This document shows, piece by piece, positions 1 to 13,082 of a DNA stretch of 64,000 nt (positions are counted from its first letter, which is position 1; each line of letters starts with the position of its first letter). The DNA is taken from assembly GCF_051622035.1 (NCBI RefSeq), contig NC_135355.1, positions 6,002,001-6,066,000 of the forward strand, given 5' to 3'. A program made the translations under genes and the position numbers. The DNA is from Arctopsyche grandis. Taxonomy: Eukaryota; Arthropoda; Insecta; Trichoptera; Hydropsychidae. Under the pieces are notes generated by a model. The model saw only the letters and a list, made by a program, of their open reading frames with translations. It did no database searches and had not been told where the DNA came from.

Positions 1-812
1 GGGCTTCTCAACCGTCTCCAAAATTTACTTTATTTCAAATGAATAATTTACTTTTTATCGTACACATCGCGGGCGTTATTAAATTAGTATAAATGACAGG
101 GGTTCTCAACCGTATCCAATATTTACGTATTTAAATTGAAAAAAAAAACTTTCCGAGCGTATGAACTCCAGATTACATTGCATTAGTTTATATGGCAGGG
201 CTTCTCAACCGTCTCCAAAATTTACTTTATTTCAAATGAATAATTTACTTTTTATCGTACACATCGCGGGCGTTATTAAATTAGTATAAATGACAGGGGT
301 TCTCAACCGTATCCAATATTTACGTATTTAAATTGAAAAAAAAAACTTTCCGAGCGTATGAACTCCAGATTACATTGCATTAGTTTATATGGCAGGGCTT
401 CTCAACCGTCTCCAAAATTTTCTTTATTTCAAATGAATAATTTACTTTTTATCGTACACATCGCGGGCGTTATTAAATTAGTATAAATGACAGGGGTTCT
501 CAACCGTATCCAATATTTACGTATTTAAATTGAAAAAAAAAACTTTCCGAGCGTATGAACTCCAGATTACATTGCATTAGTTTATATGGCAGGGCTTCTC
601 AACCGTCTCCAAAATTTTCTTTATTTCAAATGAATAATTTACTTTTTATCGTACACATCGCGGGCGTTATTAAATTAGTATAAATGTCAGGGGTTCTCAA
701 CCGTATCCAATATTTTCTTATTTAAATTGAAAAAAAAAACTTTCTGAGCGTATGAACTGCAGATTACATTGCATTAGTTTATATGGCAGGGCTTTTCAAC
801 CGTAATATAAAA
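1..812 (+). repeat. Satellite array A, 197-bp units (forward orientation)
   Basis: About four units begin with gggcttctcaaccgtctcc at 1, 198, 395, 592 and 789, an exact period of 197 bp. Each unit holds two related halves of about 98-99 bp, marked by ttctcaaccgtctcc and ttctcaaccgtatcc, so the unit is a dimer of a diverged ancestral monomer. Units differ by only a few bases, and the last one (from about 715) is more diverged. The array runs off the left edge of the window. Its orientation is opposite to the arrays at 3.5-11 kb. No coding potential. Confidence 0.95.
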
Positions 813-3531
813 TCTTATAATGAAAATAAATAAATAAAAGCCAAAATTACAAATCTTTTCTTCATATGAAATAAGTTGTATTCAGTTGAAAACAAAACAA
901 AAATCATTTAAACATAATATGAGCATACAAAATAGATAAAGAAAAAAGATCATCATTTGACATGTATTTTTAAAATCATTTTTAAATTTATTACTTAATT
1001 TTGTAATAATATTTATTTTAATAAATAAACAATATTCAATTAAAATAATACATCATTAATTGTAAGATTAAAAGTGATCTGCTCTCAAATAATGGAATCA
1101 TCATAGTTCGAACTGTTGAAATGCACATGTCATTAAATTTAAAACATTAAAACACAAAATTTATCAATTTTCAGATTAAAACTTTCAGATTAAACAGAAA
1201 TTATGATGTATTCTCTTATATTTTATAAAAACTTCCATAATGCATCCTCTTCAACACCTTGATTTTGCAAAACCCGTGTTCGTGTGTCAACAGCAACATT
1301 TCCTTTTAGCAATTCTAAATCCATGTACATATGTATGTCAAAAAACTATCAAATTTTAACATGTGAATTTAGAGATCACTATTCATTTAAGCTGATTTCC
1401 CTCATTTTATGTATCCTCAAGTGTGTATGGTCAATGGTTCAAAGAATGTTTTCTTTCGAAGTTTTGGGTGGTTTTAGATAAAAAAGCCAATAAATTTCAC
1501 TAAACGTCTTTTAAGTTTTGAATGTGCTCAGATTACTATTCGAGTGTTAGAACGAGATTCTGCTCACAATATTTGGAATACAAAATTTTATGTGATATTT
1601 TAGTCAAAATATTTTTTAATTGTACTCGAAAAACAATGTTTATATCAATCAAAGTGCCAGGGTGGCGATTTGATTTAAAAGTTATATTATTAAAATTTCT
1701 AGTCATAACAATAAAACAATAACAACAAAATATTTCTTAACAATAACAATAAAACTTGACTCTTTGTTGTTTTCGAGAAAGTTACAACCAACAGCCGCAA
1801 TATTTCCGGGTAAGTTTAAGAAATAAATACTCATTTGAAACGACATATGCCATTCATAAATAAACAGACAAAGCTGTTTTTTGCGTAAAGGGCTGTAGTG
1901 CACACAATATTGACTGTGACTAATTACTACTTTTTATGTACGTACGTATCTCCCCCCCAAAAAAAAAAAAAACACTCATAGCTTTCATAGCTTTATACAC
2001 TCGAAATTCATAGCTTTGTTATAAAAAATTGTGCAATCTTTTAAAACAATGCATCTGTACCAAATCTAAAATCAAACAATATAGATTAATAGGCGATTAA
2101 ATTTAATAAAACCAAATACAACCTTACCTTAACATTTTAATTCATACGTTCTTCTCTCGCCTTTACTCTTCTTTGAATTGGGCGACTTCATGTTTTCGTT
2201 TTTTGGAGCAGCTATTTTTCCCCTTTTATATAATTATATAGTTCAATGCACGACATTTTATAATACATACACTTTTTTATAACACGCTTTTCACTGTGTC
2301 AATATAATGCGAATTGCGCTCATCTGTTCAGTGAGCTTTATGTAATTAATGAGAACACACGTTCAACATAGGCATTTTGCGATGGGATGGTGAACAAGTA
2401 TTGTTAACTTGATAACCTTATTAGAACTTTATAATACCAGAGAAATTATAAATTTATTACATAGATATATGTATATTTTTCTATAATAAATGTGATCGAG
2501 CTTATCAACTGTGAATAGCTAAAAATTATTATTCTAATGCTACAAACCGAAGTTGAAGAGGACATTGAAGAGATTTCGAACCCACCATTTGCCTATTGTC
2601 CTAGGGTTTTACGCAAAGAAAAAAATGCATTCAATAGCCTCTAACATGAGGGTAGTAAAATTTTATAACCCATTTGTCTTTTTACATATTTTCGTCCATT
2701 TGTGTAGACAATTCATCTGTCAATCATAGAACTAATTTCAAAATATATTATTGTTTTGCCATCTCTATTCAACGCGCGTGATTTTTTTTACATTTACATT
2801 TTAATTGCATTTTACATCAATCGTGTGTCTTTTACATGTCAAAATGAAATTTTGTATGCAACTCTTACGCATAATAGTTAGTTGTAAATGATGCAATATT
2901 AATGTGAAACATAAAGGAGGTATGTAAAAATAATTTTAGCTGGGGATTAAGGAACCCGTTGCCCAAAAAAAAAAGGTTGACTATTGTAAATTTCTAATGT
3001 CTGCCTTTTTTACATACCTCCTTTTTTCTCCAATACAATGTCCGATTCATACATTTGTTTTTTGTTAAACACTAAGTAAAATCTCTCCATCATAAATCCT
3101 AATAGTCGTAATTCGAGACTTGATTGTAAAATAATACATTAAATTTATCTAAATTAATATTTGATATTCTTGCCTTATAATTGTATAATGAAATATTAAT
3201 TTTAAAAAAAACTTTCATTTTACATATAGCTTGCGAATGTACACTAGAAGACTTATTTGCAGAAGAAATAAAATAATTGCATTTTTAAACAAAATTTTGG
3301 AAAAAAATTATGTGAATTTGATTTAGAGACGCCGTAAAGGTCACATTCAATGTTAAAACTCGAAGTACACGTGACCGCTGGCTGGGAACTGTTTTATCAA
3401 AATAAAACGTGGCGATCAACGTTTATTTATTTATATATTATCTTAGCTATCAAGCTAATTTTAAAATTACTTAACTCTAAAATTTATAATTATCTTATAT
3501 GTACTGTCCCTCACAGAGGTCTTCGGTGTTA
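813..3531. other. AT-rich spacer between opposed satellite arrays, no gene seen
   Basis: This 2.7-kb stretch is very AT-rich and holds only short chance reading frames. I recognise no protein domain and no RNA gene. One local structure stands out: an imperfect inverted repeat whose arms carry aggaggtatgtaaaaa (near 2914-2930) and its complement (near 3008-3025), separated by about 80 bp. A related string, tacatacctcctttacgtttcac, recurs near 32477-32500, so this may be the edge of a dispersed repeat. Nothing else can be supported. Confidence 0.6.
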
Positions 3532-4619
3532 AACTAATTCAATGACATACGCTTAAAAACTAAATTATTCATTTGAAATAAAGAAAATTTTGGAGACGGT
3601 TGAGAAGCCCTGCCATATAAACTAATGCAATGTAATCTGCAGTTCATACGCTCGGAAAGTTTTTTTTTTCAATTTAAATACGTAAATATTGGATACGGTT
3701 GAGAACCCCTGTCATTTATACTAATTTAATAACGCCCGCGATGTGTACGATAAAAAGTAAATTATTCATTTGAAATAAAGAAAATTTTGGAGACGGTTGA
3801 GAAGCCCTGCCATATAAACTAATGCAATGTAATCTGCAGTTCATACGCTCGGAAAGTTTTTTTTTTCAATTTAAATACGTAAATATTGGATACGGTTGAG
3901 AACCCCTGTCATTTATACTAATTTAATAACGCCCGCGATGTGTACGATAAAAAGTAAATTATTCATTTGAAATAAAGAAAATTTTGGAGACGGTTGAGAA
4001 GCCCTGCCATATAAACTAATGCAATGTAATCTGCAGTTCATACGCTCGGAAAGTTTTTTTTTTCAATTTAAATACGTAAATATTGGATACGGTTGAGAAC
4101 CCCTGTCATTTATACTAATTTAATAACGCCCGCGATGTGTACGATAAAAAGTAAATTATTCATTTGAAATAAAGAAAATTTTGGAGACGGTTGAGAAGCC
4201 CTGCCATATAAACTAATGCAATGTAATCTGCAGTTCATACGCTCGGAAAGTTTTTTTTTTCAATTTAAATACGTAAATATTGGATACGGTTGAGAACCCC
4301 TGTCATTTATACTAATTTAATAACGCCCGCGATGTGTACGATAAAAAGTAAATTATTCATTTGAAATAAAGAAAATTTTGGAGACGGTTGAGAAGCCCTG
4401 CCATATAAACTAATGCAATGTAATCTGCAGTTCATACGCTCGGAAAGTTTTTTTTTTCAATTTAAATACGTAAATATTGGATACGGTTGAGAACCCCTGT
4501 CATTTATACTAATTTAATAACGCCCGCGATGTGTACGATAAAAAGTAAATTATTCATTTGAAATAAAGTAAATTTTGGAGACGGTTGAGAAGCCCTGCCA
4601 TATAAACTAATGCAATGTA
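3532..4619 (-). repeat. Satellite array B, 197-bp units (reverse orientation)
   Basis: About 5.3 units run in the opposite orientation to array A; ggagacggttgagaagccctg recurs at 3592 and 3789 and then every 197 bp. The left edge (3532-3560) carries a degenerate stretch with aattcaatgacat and cgcttaaaa, which also appears at the far right edge of array C (10935-10995). The array is cut at 4618/4619 by a DNA transposon and resumes in register at 6317, so arrays B and C were once a single array. Confidence 0.95.
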
Positions 4620-6316
4620 CAGGTCTATTAGCTACAGAAGGCGCGTGTACAGTACTCATACAAATGCATTTTTCATATACAGGCTGTTATTTATATATTT
4701 TATTTCAACCGATCGTGTAATGTTTTTAAGATCTATGATATAATTTGGGTGGCATATTTATTTAATATTTTAATACGTACCACGAATAAAATGATAAATA
4801 GCATTTTTTTAAATTATAAGTAAAACAAACGTACGTATGCAAAAATTAATACGAATTAAAAAATGAGAAAAAAATATAAAATATAAATTATATTAAACAG
4901 GAAATAAGTGATTTTAAAAGTGTTCGAATTTTGATAATAATGCAGTCCTTTTCATTATTATGTATAGACATTCTTCTTTGTCGGCTAGTATTAAGTCCCG
5001 ACCGTTACAAAGATTATAAAATAAATTCGCAAAGAAAGCGCTACACTTTGTTGTTTATTTGCTCACTTCAAATTTGTTTACTGTTGGGTGCCTAGACCAT
5101 CAAAATATTTTTTCATTATTTTGCATAGAATTGTTTGTCGGCTTCAGAATTTTGTAGCTAAGTCAGAACTTGTCATAAATAATAATAAAATAAACTTACA
5201 AAAAAAATATTGCGGCGATCTTTGGATAATGCCGCAGTACATTTACACCCAGAAAGTCTACCCGAACCGGAAGTGTTTCTAATCTAAATAAATACATTGT
5301 TCATTTTATAATCTTATTTTTGAATTTCAATTTCAAACTTTTCTATTATAAGACTTTACTTTTACTACTCTACTACTAAACGTACTTCTAGTTTTACTAA
5401 CCTTTTCTGATTTTCTTTAATTCGTTACTTCTTTGCTCGTTTTGGATAGTCTTCTGTTTCTATACAATGTCGTATCATAATTCTTCTACGCCACTTAATT
5501 CTCCATCACTTGAAGAATCCATATATTCGCTATCAGAATATTCTACTTTTATAATTTCAATGAAATTGTCCGTTAAATTATCGAGTTTTGGTTCCAGTTC
5601 AATAAATTTTTCTTCATGTTTCCAAGATTTTGTGAGCTTCCAAGATTTTATCAAGTACAAACTCTTGATGATTTTGTTTATTGTTTTTTATTATAGGATA
5701 TAGGTTGTGTCGTTGATGGCTCCGATATTGAAGGTTGCGATGTTGGCGGTTTATTAGCCACCACAAATTGATTTCGTACTTCACAAACAATTCGCTGAAC
5801 ACTTCTTTTAGAAACACCAGTCGCTTCCGCAGTTGAAGCATATAAATTTTTCATAAAACTATTTCTTTCGTCAGTTTCACTATTCAATACACAATCCATG
5901 AAATAGTTGAAAACATTATACACAATTTCGCGAGATTGTCCCGTTAGTGTTTTCCCAGATCCAATTTTATTACAAAGCATTTTATTATCATATATCCACT
6001 AATTCTAATGAACTAACTCCAATTAACCAATTAGCAAACAATATAAGAACGCGTTACGTCAGTTTGTGGGGGTTGATCGGTGACTGACCAGTGAAACTGG
6101 AAAAAATCACCTTGTAGTGCACACTTGATCACTGAGCAAAAATCACCGAGCAATACAAAAAATAATTGTTGTTTCTGTCATGCTCGGAAAGTGGGTGCGT
6201 ATGAAAGGGACCAACTGATTGTCCTAGAAAACAGATACAAAAAATCTTATTCATATCTTCACGGATACAATATACGTGTTTGTATTGGTACGTGCCAGCT
6301 TTCGTTGCACGAGCTA
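4620..6316 (-). mobile_element. TA-flanked DNA transposon inserted in satellite array
   Basis: The satellite consensus aatgcaatgtaatctgcag is interrupted after ...aatgta (TA at 4618-4619) and resumes with taatctgcag (TA at 6317-6318). Removing 4620-6316 plus one TA restores the satellite exactly. A TA target duplication is the signature of the IS630/Tc1/mariner superfamily. Inside, on the minus strand, lies a short helix-turn-helix reading frame (5678-5980). Terminal inverted repeats are poor: only a loose match is visible between agctacag...gcgcgtgtac near the left end and agctcgtgc...gcacgtacc read inwards from the right end. The superfamily call rests mainly on the TSD and the HTH protein. 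Confidence 0.7.
5475..5980 (-). pseudogene. Transposase-like helix-turn-helix protein remnant
   Basis: A 100-aa frame starts with ATG at 5980. It has an N-terminal helical region and then TGVSKRSVQRI (about residues 53-63), a helix-turn-helix of the kind that opens many Tc1/IS630-type transposases and related insect repeat proteins. The frame stops at 5678 after a Pro/Ser/Thr-rich stretch. A second minus-strand frame (5475-5660) overlaps nothing important and ends in an acidic tail (SDSEYMDSSSDGELSG), the usual C-terminus of this insect protein group as I recall it. The two could be joined by splicing or by a frameshift. No DDE catalytic domain is visible, so on its own this is at best an N-terminal fragment. 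It lies inside the TA-flanked element. Confidence 0.55.
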
Positions 6317-9300
6317 TAATCTGCAGTTCATACGCTCGGAAAGTTTTTTTTTTCAATTTAAATACGTAAATATTGGATACGGTTGAGAACCCCTGTCATT
6401 TATACTAATTTAATAACGCCCGCGATGTGTACGATAAAAAGTAAATTATTCATTTGAAATAAAGAAAATTTTGGAGACGGTTGAGAAGCCCTGCCATATA
6501 AACTAATGCAATGTAATCTGCAGTTCATACGCTCGGAAAGTTTTTTTTTTCAATTTAAATACGTAAATATTGGATACGGTTGAGAACCCCTGTCATTTAT
6601 ACTAATTTAATAACGCCCGCGATGTGTACGATAAAAAGTAAATTATTCATTTGAAATAAAGTAAATTTTGGAGACGGTTGAGAAGCCCTGCCATATAAAC
6701 TAATGCAATGTAATCTGCAGTTCATACGCTCGGAAAGTTTTTTTTTTCAATTTAAATACGTAAATATTGGATACGGTTGAGAACCCCTGTCATTTATACT
6801 AATTTAATAACGCCCGCGATGTGTACGATAAAAAGTAAATTATTCATTTGAAATAAAGAAAATTTTGGAGACGGTTGAGAAGCCCTGCCATATAAACTAA
6901 TGCAATGTAATCTGCAGTTCATACGCTCGGAAAGTTTTTTTTTTCAATTTAAATACGTAAATATTGGATACGGTTGAGAACCCCTGTCATTTATACTAAT
7001 TTAATAACGCCCGCGATGTGTACGATAAAAAGTAAATTATTCATTTGAAATAAAGAAAATTTTGGAGACGGTTGAGAAGCCCTGCCATATAAACTAATGC
7101 AATGTAATCTGCAGTTCATACGCTCGGAAAGTTTTTTTTTTCAATTTAAATACGTAAATATTGGATACGGTTGAGAACCCCTGTCATTTATACTAATTTA
7201 ATAACGCCCGCGATGTGTACGATAAAAAGTAAATTATTCATTTGAAATAAAGAAAATTTTGGAGACGGTTGAGAAGCCCTGCCATATAAACTAATGCAAT
7301 GTAATCTGCAGTTCATACGCTCGGAAAGTTTTTTTTTTCAATTTAAATACGTAAATATTGGATACGGTTGAGAACCCCTGTCATTTATACTAATTTAATA
7401 ACGCCCGCGATGTGTACGATAAAAAGTAAATTATTCATTTGAAATAAAGAAAATTTTGGAGACGGTTGAGAAGCCCTGCCATATAAACTAATGCAATGTA
7501 ATCTGCAGTTCATACGCTCGGAAAGTTTTTTTTTTCAATTTAAATACGTAAATATTGGATACGGTTGAGAACCCCTGTCATTTATACTAATTTAATAACG
7601 CCCGCGATGTGTACGATAAAAAGTAAATTATTCATTTGAAATAAAGAAAATTTTGGAGACGGTTGAGAAGCCCTGCCATATAAACTAATGCAATGTAATC
7701 TGCAGTTCATACGCTCGGAAAGTTTTTTTTTTCAATTTAAATACGTAAATATTGGATACGGTTGAGAACCCCTGTCATTTATACTAATTTAATAACGCCC
7801 GCGATGTGTACGATAAAAAGTAAATTATTCATTTGAAATAAAGTAAATTTTGGAGACGGTTGAGAAGCCCTGCCATATAAACTAATGCAATGTAATCTGC
7901 AGTTCATACGCTCGGAAAGTTTTTTTTTTCAATTTAAATACGTAAATATTGGATACGGTTGAGAACCCCTGTCATTTATACTAATTTAATAACGCCCGCG
8001 ATGTGTACGATAAAAAGTAAATTATTCATTTGAAATAAAGTAAATTTTGGAGACGGTTGAGAAGCCCTGCCATATAAACTAATGCAATGTAATCTGCAGT
8101 TCATACGCTCGGAAAGTTTTTTTTTTCAATTTAAATACGTAAATATTGGATACGGTTGAGAACCCCTGTCATTTATACTAATTTAATAACGCCCGCGATG
8201 TGTACGATAAAAAGTAAATTATTCATTTGAAATAAAGAAAATTTTGGAGACGGTTGAGAAGCCCTGCCATATAAACTAATGCAATGTAATCTGCAGTTCA
8301 TACGCTCGGAAAGTTTTTTTTTTCAATTTAAATACGTAAATATTGGATACGGTTGAGAACCCCTGTCATTTATACTAATTTAATAACGCCCGCGATGTGT
8401 ACGATAAAAAGTAAATTATTCATTTGAAATAAAGTAAATTTTGGAGACGGTTGAGAAGCCCTGCCATATAAACTAATGCAATGTAATCTGCAGTTCATAC
8501 GCTCGGAAAGTTTTTTTTTTCAATTTAAATACGTAAATATTGGATACGGTTGAGAACCCCTGTCATTTATACTAATTTAATAACGCCCGCGATGTGTACG
8601 ATAAAAAGTAAATTATTCATTTGAAATAAAGAAAATTTTGGAGACGGTTGAGAAGCCCTGCCATATAAACTAATGCAATGTAATCTGCAGTTCATACGCT
8701 CGGAAAGTTTTTTTTTTCAATTTAAATACGTAAATATTGGATACGGTTGAGAACCCCTGTCATTTATACTAATTTAATAACGCCCGCGATGTGTACGATA
8801 AAAAGTAAATTATTCATTTGAAATAAAGAAAATTTTGGAGACGGTTGAGAAGCCCTGCCATATAAACTAATGCAATGTAATCTGCAGTTCATACGCTCGG
8901 AAAGTTTTTTTTTTCAATTTAAATACGTAAATATTGGATACGGTTGAGAACCCCTGTCATTTATACTAATTTAATAACGCCCGCGATGTGTACGATAAAA
9001 AGTAAATTATTCATTTGAAATAAAGAAAATTTTGGAGACGGTTGAGAAGCCCTGCCATATAAACTAATGCAATGTAATCTGCAGTTCATACGCTCGGAAA
9101 GTTTTTTTTTTCAATTTAAATACGTAAATATTGGATACGGTTGAGAACCCCTGTCATTTATACTAATTTAATAACGCCCGCGATGTGTACGATAAAAAGT
9201 AAATTATTCATTTGAAATAAAGTAAATTTTGGAGACGGTTGAGAAGCCCTGCCATATAAACTAATGCAATGTAATCTGCAGTTCATACGCTCGGAAAGTT

Positions 9301-11090
9301 TTTTTTTTCAATTTAAATACGTAAATATTGGATACGGTTGAGAACCCCTGTCATTTATACTAATTTAATAACGCCCGCGATGTGTACGATAAAAAGTAAA
9401 TTATTCATTTGAAATAAAGAAAATTTTGGAGACGGTTGAGAAGCCCTGCCATATAAACTAATGCAATGTAATCTGCAGTTCATACGCTCGGAAAGTTTTT
9501 TTTTTCAATTTAAATACGTAAATATTGGATACGGTTGAGAACCCCTGTCATTTATACTAATTTAATAACGCCCGCGATGTGTACGATAAAAAGTAAATTA
9601 TTCATTTGAAATAAAGAAAATTTTGGAGACGGTTGAGAAGCCCTGCCATATAAACTAATGCAATGTAATCTGCAGTTCATACGCTCGGAAAGTTTTTTTT
9701 TTCAATTTAAATACGTAAATATTGGATACGGTTGAGAACCCCTGTCATTTATACTAATTTAATAACGCCCGCGATGTGTACGATAAAAAGTAAATTATTC
9801 ATTTGAAATAAAGAAAATTTTGGAGACGGTTGAGAAGCCCTGCCATATAAACTAATGCAATGTAATCTGCAGTTCATACGCTCGGAAAGTTTTTTTTTTC
9901 AATTTAAATACGTAAATATTGGATACGGTTGAGAACCCCTGTCATTTATACTAATTTAATAACGCCCGCGATGTGTACGATAAAAAGTAAATTATTCATT
10001 TGAAATAAAGAAAATTTTGGAGACGGTTGAGAAGCCCTGCCATATAAACTAATGCAATGTAATCTGCAGTTCATACGCTCGGAAAGTTTTTTTTTTCAAT
10101 TTAAATACGTAAATATTGGATACGGTTGAGAACCCCTGTCATTTATACTAATTTAATAACGCCCGCGATGTGTACGATAAAAAGTAAATTATTCATTTGA
10201 AATAAAGTAAATTTTGGAGACGGTTGAGAAGCCCTGCCATATAAACTAATGCAATGTAATCTGCAGTTCATACGCTCGGAAAGTTTTTTTTTTCAATTTA
10301 AATACGTAAATATTGGATACGGTTGAGAACCCCTGTCATTTATACTAATTTAATAACGCCCGCGATGTGTACGATAAAAAGTAAATTATTCATTTGAAAT
10401 AAAGAAAATTTTGGAGACGGTTGAGAAGCCCTGCCATATAAACTAATGCAATGTAATCTGCAGTTCATACGCTCGGAAAGTTTTTTTTTTCAATTTAAAT
10501 ACGTAAATATTGGATACGGTTGAGAACCCCTGTCATTTATACTAATTTAATAACGCCCGCGATGTGTACGATAAAAAGTAAATTATTCATTTGAAATAAA
10601 GAAAATTTTGGAGACGGTTGAGAAGCCCTGCCATATAAACTAATGCAATGTAATCTGCAGTTCATACGCTCGGAAAGTTTTTTTTTTCAATTTAAATACG
10701 TAAATATTGGATACGGTTGAGAACCCCTGTCATTTATACTAATTTAATAACGCCCGCGATGTGTACGATAAAAAGTAAATTATTCATTTGAAATAAAGTA
10801 AATTTTGGAGACGGTTGAGAAGCCCTGCCATATAAACTAATGCAATGTAATCTGCAGTTCATACGCTCGGAAAGTTTTTTTTTTCAATTAAAATACGTAA
10901 ATATTGGATACGGTTGAGAACCCCTGACATTTATACTAATTCAATGACATCTTAAAATGATATTCAATGAGTCACAATGACATTCGCTTAAAATGTAATT
11001 GTTCAATTTAAATAAGTATATGTTGGTACGGTTGAGAACACCTTTAATTTATAATAATTTAATAACATCCGCGATCTATACGATAAAAAG
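6317..11090 (-). repeat. Satellite array C, about 23 units of 197 bp
   Basis: This continues array B in register. Units are nearly identical, each with the two half-unit marks gagacggttgagaagccctg and gatacggttgagaacccctg. The most obvious variant is AAAG(A/T)AAATTTTG at the junction of the halves; T variants occur near 6660, 7842, 8039, 8432, 9220, 10206 and 10797 and A elsewhere, so variants are interspersed rather than blocked. From about 10890 the units decay (aattaaaa, ctgacattt, then a rearranged stretch with cgcttaaaatg), ending near 11090 in ataaaaagtacc. No reading frame of note. Confidence 0.95.
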
Positions 11091-11159
11091 TACCATATAC
11101 ATCGATAAATATAATACAATAAAAAGTTACTTTTGCCATTAAAATAGGATAATTTAGGA

Positions 11160-11303
11160 TTTTTGAACATTTTGAACATTTTTGAACATTTTGTCGCGGG
11201 TACATTTTGTCGCGGGTACATTTTGTCGCGGGTACATTTTGTCAGTGCACTAATTTTCGGGTACATTTTGTCGTTGAACATTTTGGCCTTGCACCAATTG
11301 TCG
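11160..11303. repeat. Minisatellite of acattttgtcgcgggt units
   Basis: Roughly five copies of a 16-bp unit acattttgtcgcgggt, partly degenerate (cagtgcac, tcgttgaa, ccttgcac interruptions), directly abut the kinesin pseudo-exon that begins near 11304. Similar tgtcg-rich clusters occur at 61335-61400 and 62275-62360, where they sit at the ends of a candidate TIR element, so this may be the broken end of a related transposon. It has no coding meaning. Confidence 0.7.
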
Positions 11304-11799
11304 CGTCCCCCTGAAAAACGGCATGACTGCGAGAGCTTTCGGCGTTTGCATCCGTCGGATGTTGTGTTCGATTTTTGTTCCCTTTATCCAACATATCGAG
11401 CAATTCCTGAGCAGTGTTAATACTTTTGCTAGACAAATCTGAATTTTGAACACCTTATTTACCATCGTCCCTTAGATGTAAGGAACCGGACGGTTGGAGT
11501 AAATCGTAGACGTTTTCATTATAGATCTAAAAGATAAATTATAAAATTAGAATCGACGGTAAAATTCTATTATGAAAAACAGTGTTTTCCAAACTAACAA
11601 CATGCTCATACATATTTAGTGTTTTTATAAAGTTTAAAACAGGGCTGTGGAGTCAAGAGTCAAAGTTGGAGTCGGAGCATTTCAAGCAGTGTCAAAGTTG
11701 TAAAAAATAAACCGACTCCGACTCCTGTTTATTACAGTATGTGTTTACTAGTCCACTAATAAATTGAAATTTAATCATTTCTTTGTAAAAATCATGAAT
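11304..11799 (-). pseudogene. Kinesin-8 exon 2 duplicate, truncated, with flanking intron
   Basis: This is near-identical to 38630-39020 of the intact kinesin-8 gene: the exon 2 region plus the intron 1 start, including the aacagggctgtggagtcaag stretch. The exon encodes the switch I region (NAESSRSH class motif in one frame) and has base changes relative to the working copy. It is not linked to a usable exon 1 or exon 3. The copy is interrupted at 11800 by a piggyBac element and the matching intron sequence resumes at 13087. It is a non-functional partial duplicate. Confidence 0.85.
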
Positions 11800-11803
11800 T
11801 TAA

Positions 11804-13082
11804 CCCTACCGTGCATGATTTTTTATTTTAAAAATAAAAATATATAGGCTAGTGTGAAATCGTATTTAGATTATGGGAAAAATAATTTTAAAAAGTGGTT
11901 GATTCATATATGCATCATCATGCATTCGTTATGTTTATGTAAGTGACGGACTCTCGCTTGCCGTCTCGCTTGCACCAACGCTATCTGGTGTACGCTCACG
12001 GAAACTGAACGACAGCTTTTATAACGCAATTACCGCTCGAGTTAGAACGTTTAGATAAAAAAAATATTAAAATAGAAAACCAATCCTTATAAACGTGGTG
12101 AAATAAAAAAACTGGCTAAATAAACGCAAAATAGCACGGAGAAAAAATCCGTAAAAAAAATATATTTTTGACTTTTAAAATTCGCTAGACAATTAATTAT
12201 AAGTATTTTAAAACAATAAAAAATCACAATCAATAGAACATCTGACTATTGATTCCAATACTCACTGTGAGCACAACAATACTAGATTTTGAGTTAAAGA
12301 CCGCAAAAGCCAACAAACTGTAAAAATCGTGCATTTTTTTAAACGATCACTAACAAACAAAAATCATTATCATATTCGAATTTAGTGGGTCAAATTTAGT
12401 AAAGATTGGTTAGTCTCCGCACTGGTAACTCAAAAACGTGATTTTTTGTTACTCGGTGTTATCTAACAATGTCTCCGAAACAATAAAATTATCTTCTTCA
12501 TCGCTCGAGTTATCTAATTCGTCATCACTGCCGACAGGTATGTTTTTGATTAAGTCAAATAAGGCATCACTATCCAATTGTTCTAAATCTATTCTTTCAA
12601 GCCCATTTTTGTATATGAAAGGCAAATCAAATTTAAAAAATATGTAAAAACTTGTATTCTACCAGAAGCACTGTACTATACTGTAAATATACTGTACTGA
12701 AGCATATCAAATTGCATGATGATTCATATATGAATCATCCAGTATTTGAGGTATAAGAGAAATGAATACAAATCAACTCAAGACCTTGAAATAATTCTCT
12801 AGGATATAAACAATACAATAAAAAAATTTGGACATACCTTGAAGACGTAAAGGAAGTTATTTCTTTGTAAAGTAGCACAAAGTCACTACTCGTGTTGACC
12901 AATCGAAACATCGTCACAAAACGGTTAAAAAAGCTTTAGGGATAATTTTTATGATTTAACATCTGGTGAATTGATGGTTCACAATGGAGTTACCATGAAT
13001 TCAGGTAAAAAAATCTGTATCACAAAAAGTTATATGCAAAAATACAGTGCGGTTCATATATGAATCACCATGCACTGTAGGG
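11804..13082 (-). mobile_element. piggyBac-like element with TTAA duplication
   Basis: The termini are ccctaccgtgcatg (11804) and, inverted, catgcactgtaggg (ending 13082), giving a 14-bp TIR with one mismatch. TTAA lies immediately outside both ends (11800-11803 and 13083-13086). TTAA targets with a CCCT-starting TIR define piggyBac-type elements. The 1279-bp length is too short for a complete transposase gene. Subterminal motifs gattcatatatg and variants recur inside. The element sits in the intron of the kinesin-8 duplicate and is absent from the same intron in the intact gene. Confidence 0.9.
12452..12640 (-). pseudogene. piggyBac transposase N-terminal remnant
   Basis: Read on the minus strand within the piggyBac-type element, this stretch gives an acidic, Leu/Asp-rich peptide with LERIDLEQLDSDALFDLI and DDELDNSSDEED. 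That resembles the acidic N-terminal leader of insect piggyBac transposases before the DDE domain. No catalytic domain follows. The assignment leans on location and composition, so treat the family as likely and the function as lost. Confidence 0.5.

Noticed and set aside
6060..6160. Short ends resembling the GGTTCGGTGA Mutator-like family (gctcggtgattttt)
   Set aside because: The match is short and no partner end or 9-bp duplication was found; the block is better explained as part of the TA-flanked element.
1..11090. Possible CRISPR array
   Set aside because: Regular 197-bp repeats have no unique spacers and the DNA is from a eukaryote; it is a satellite.
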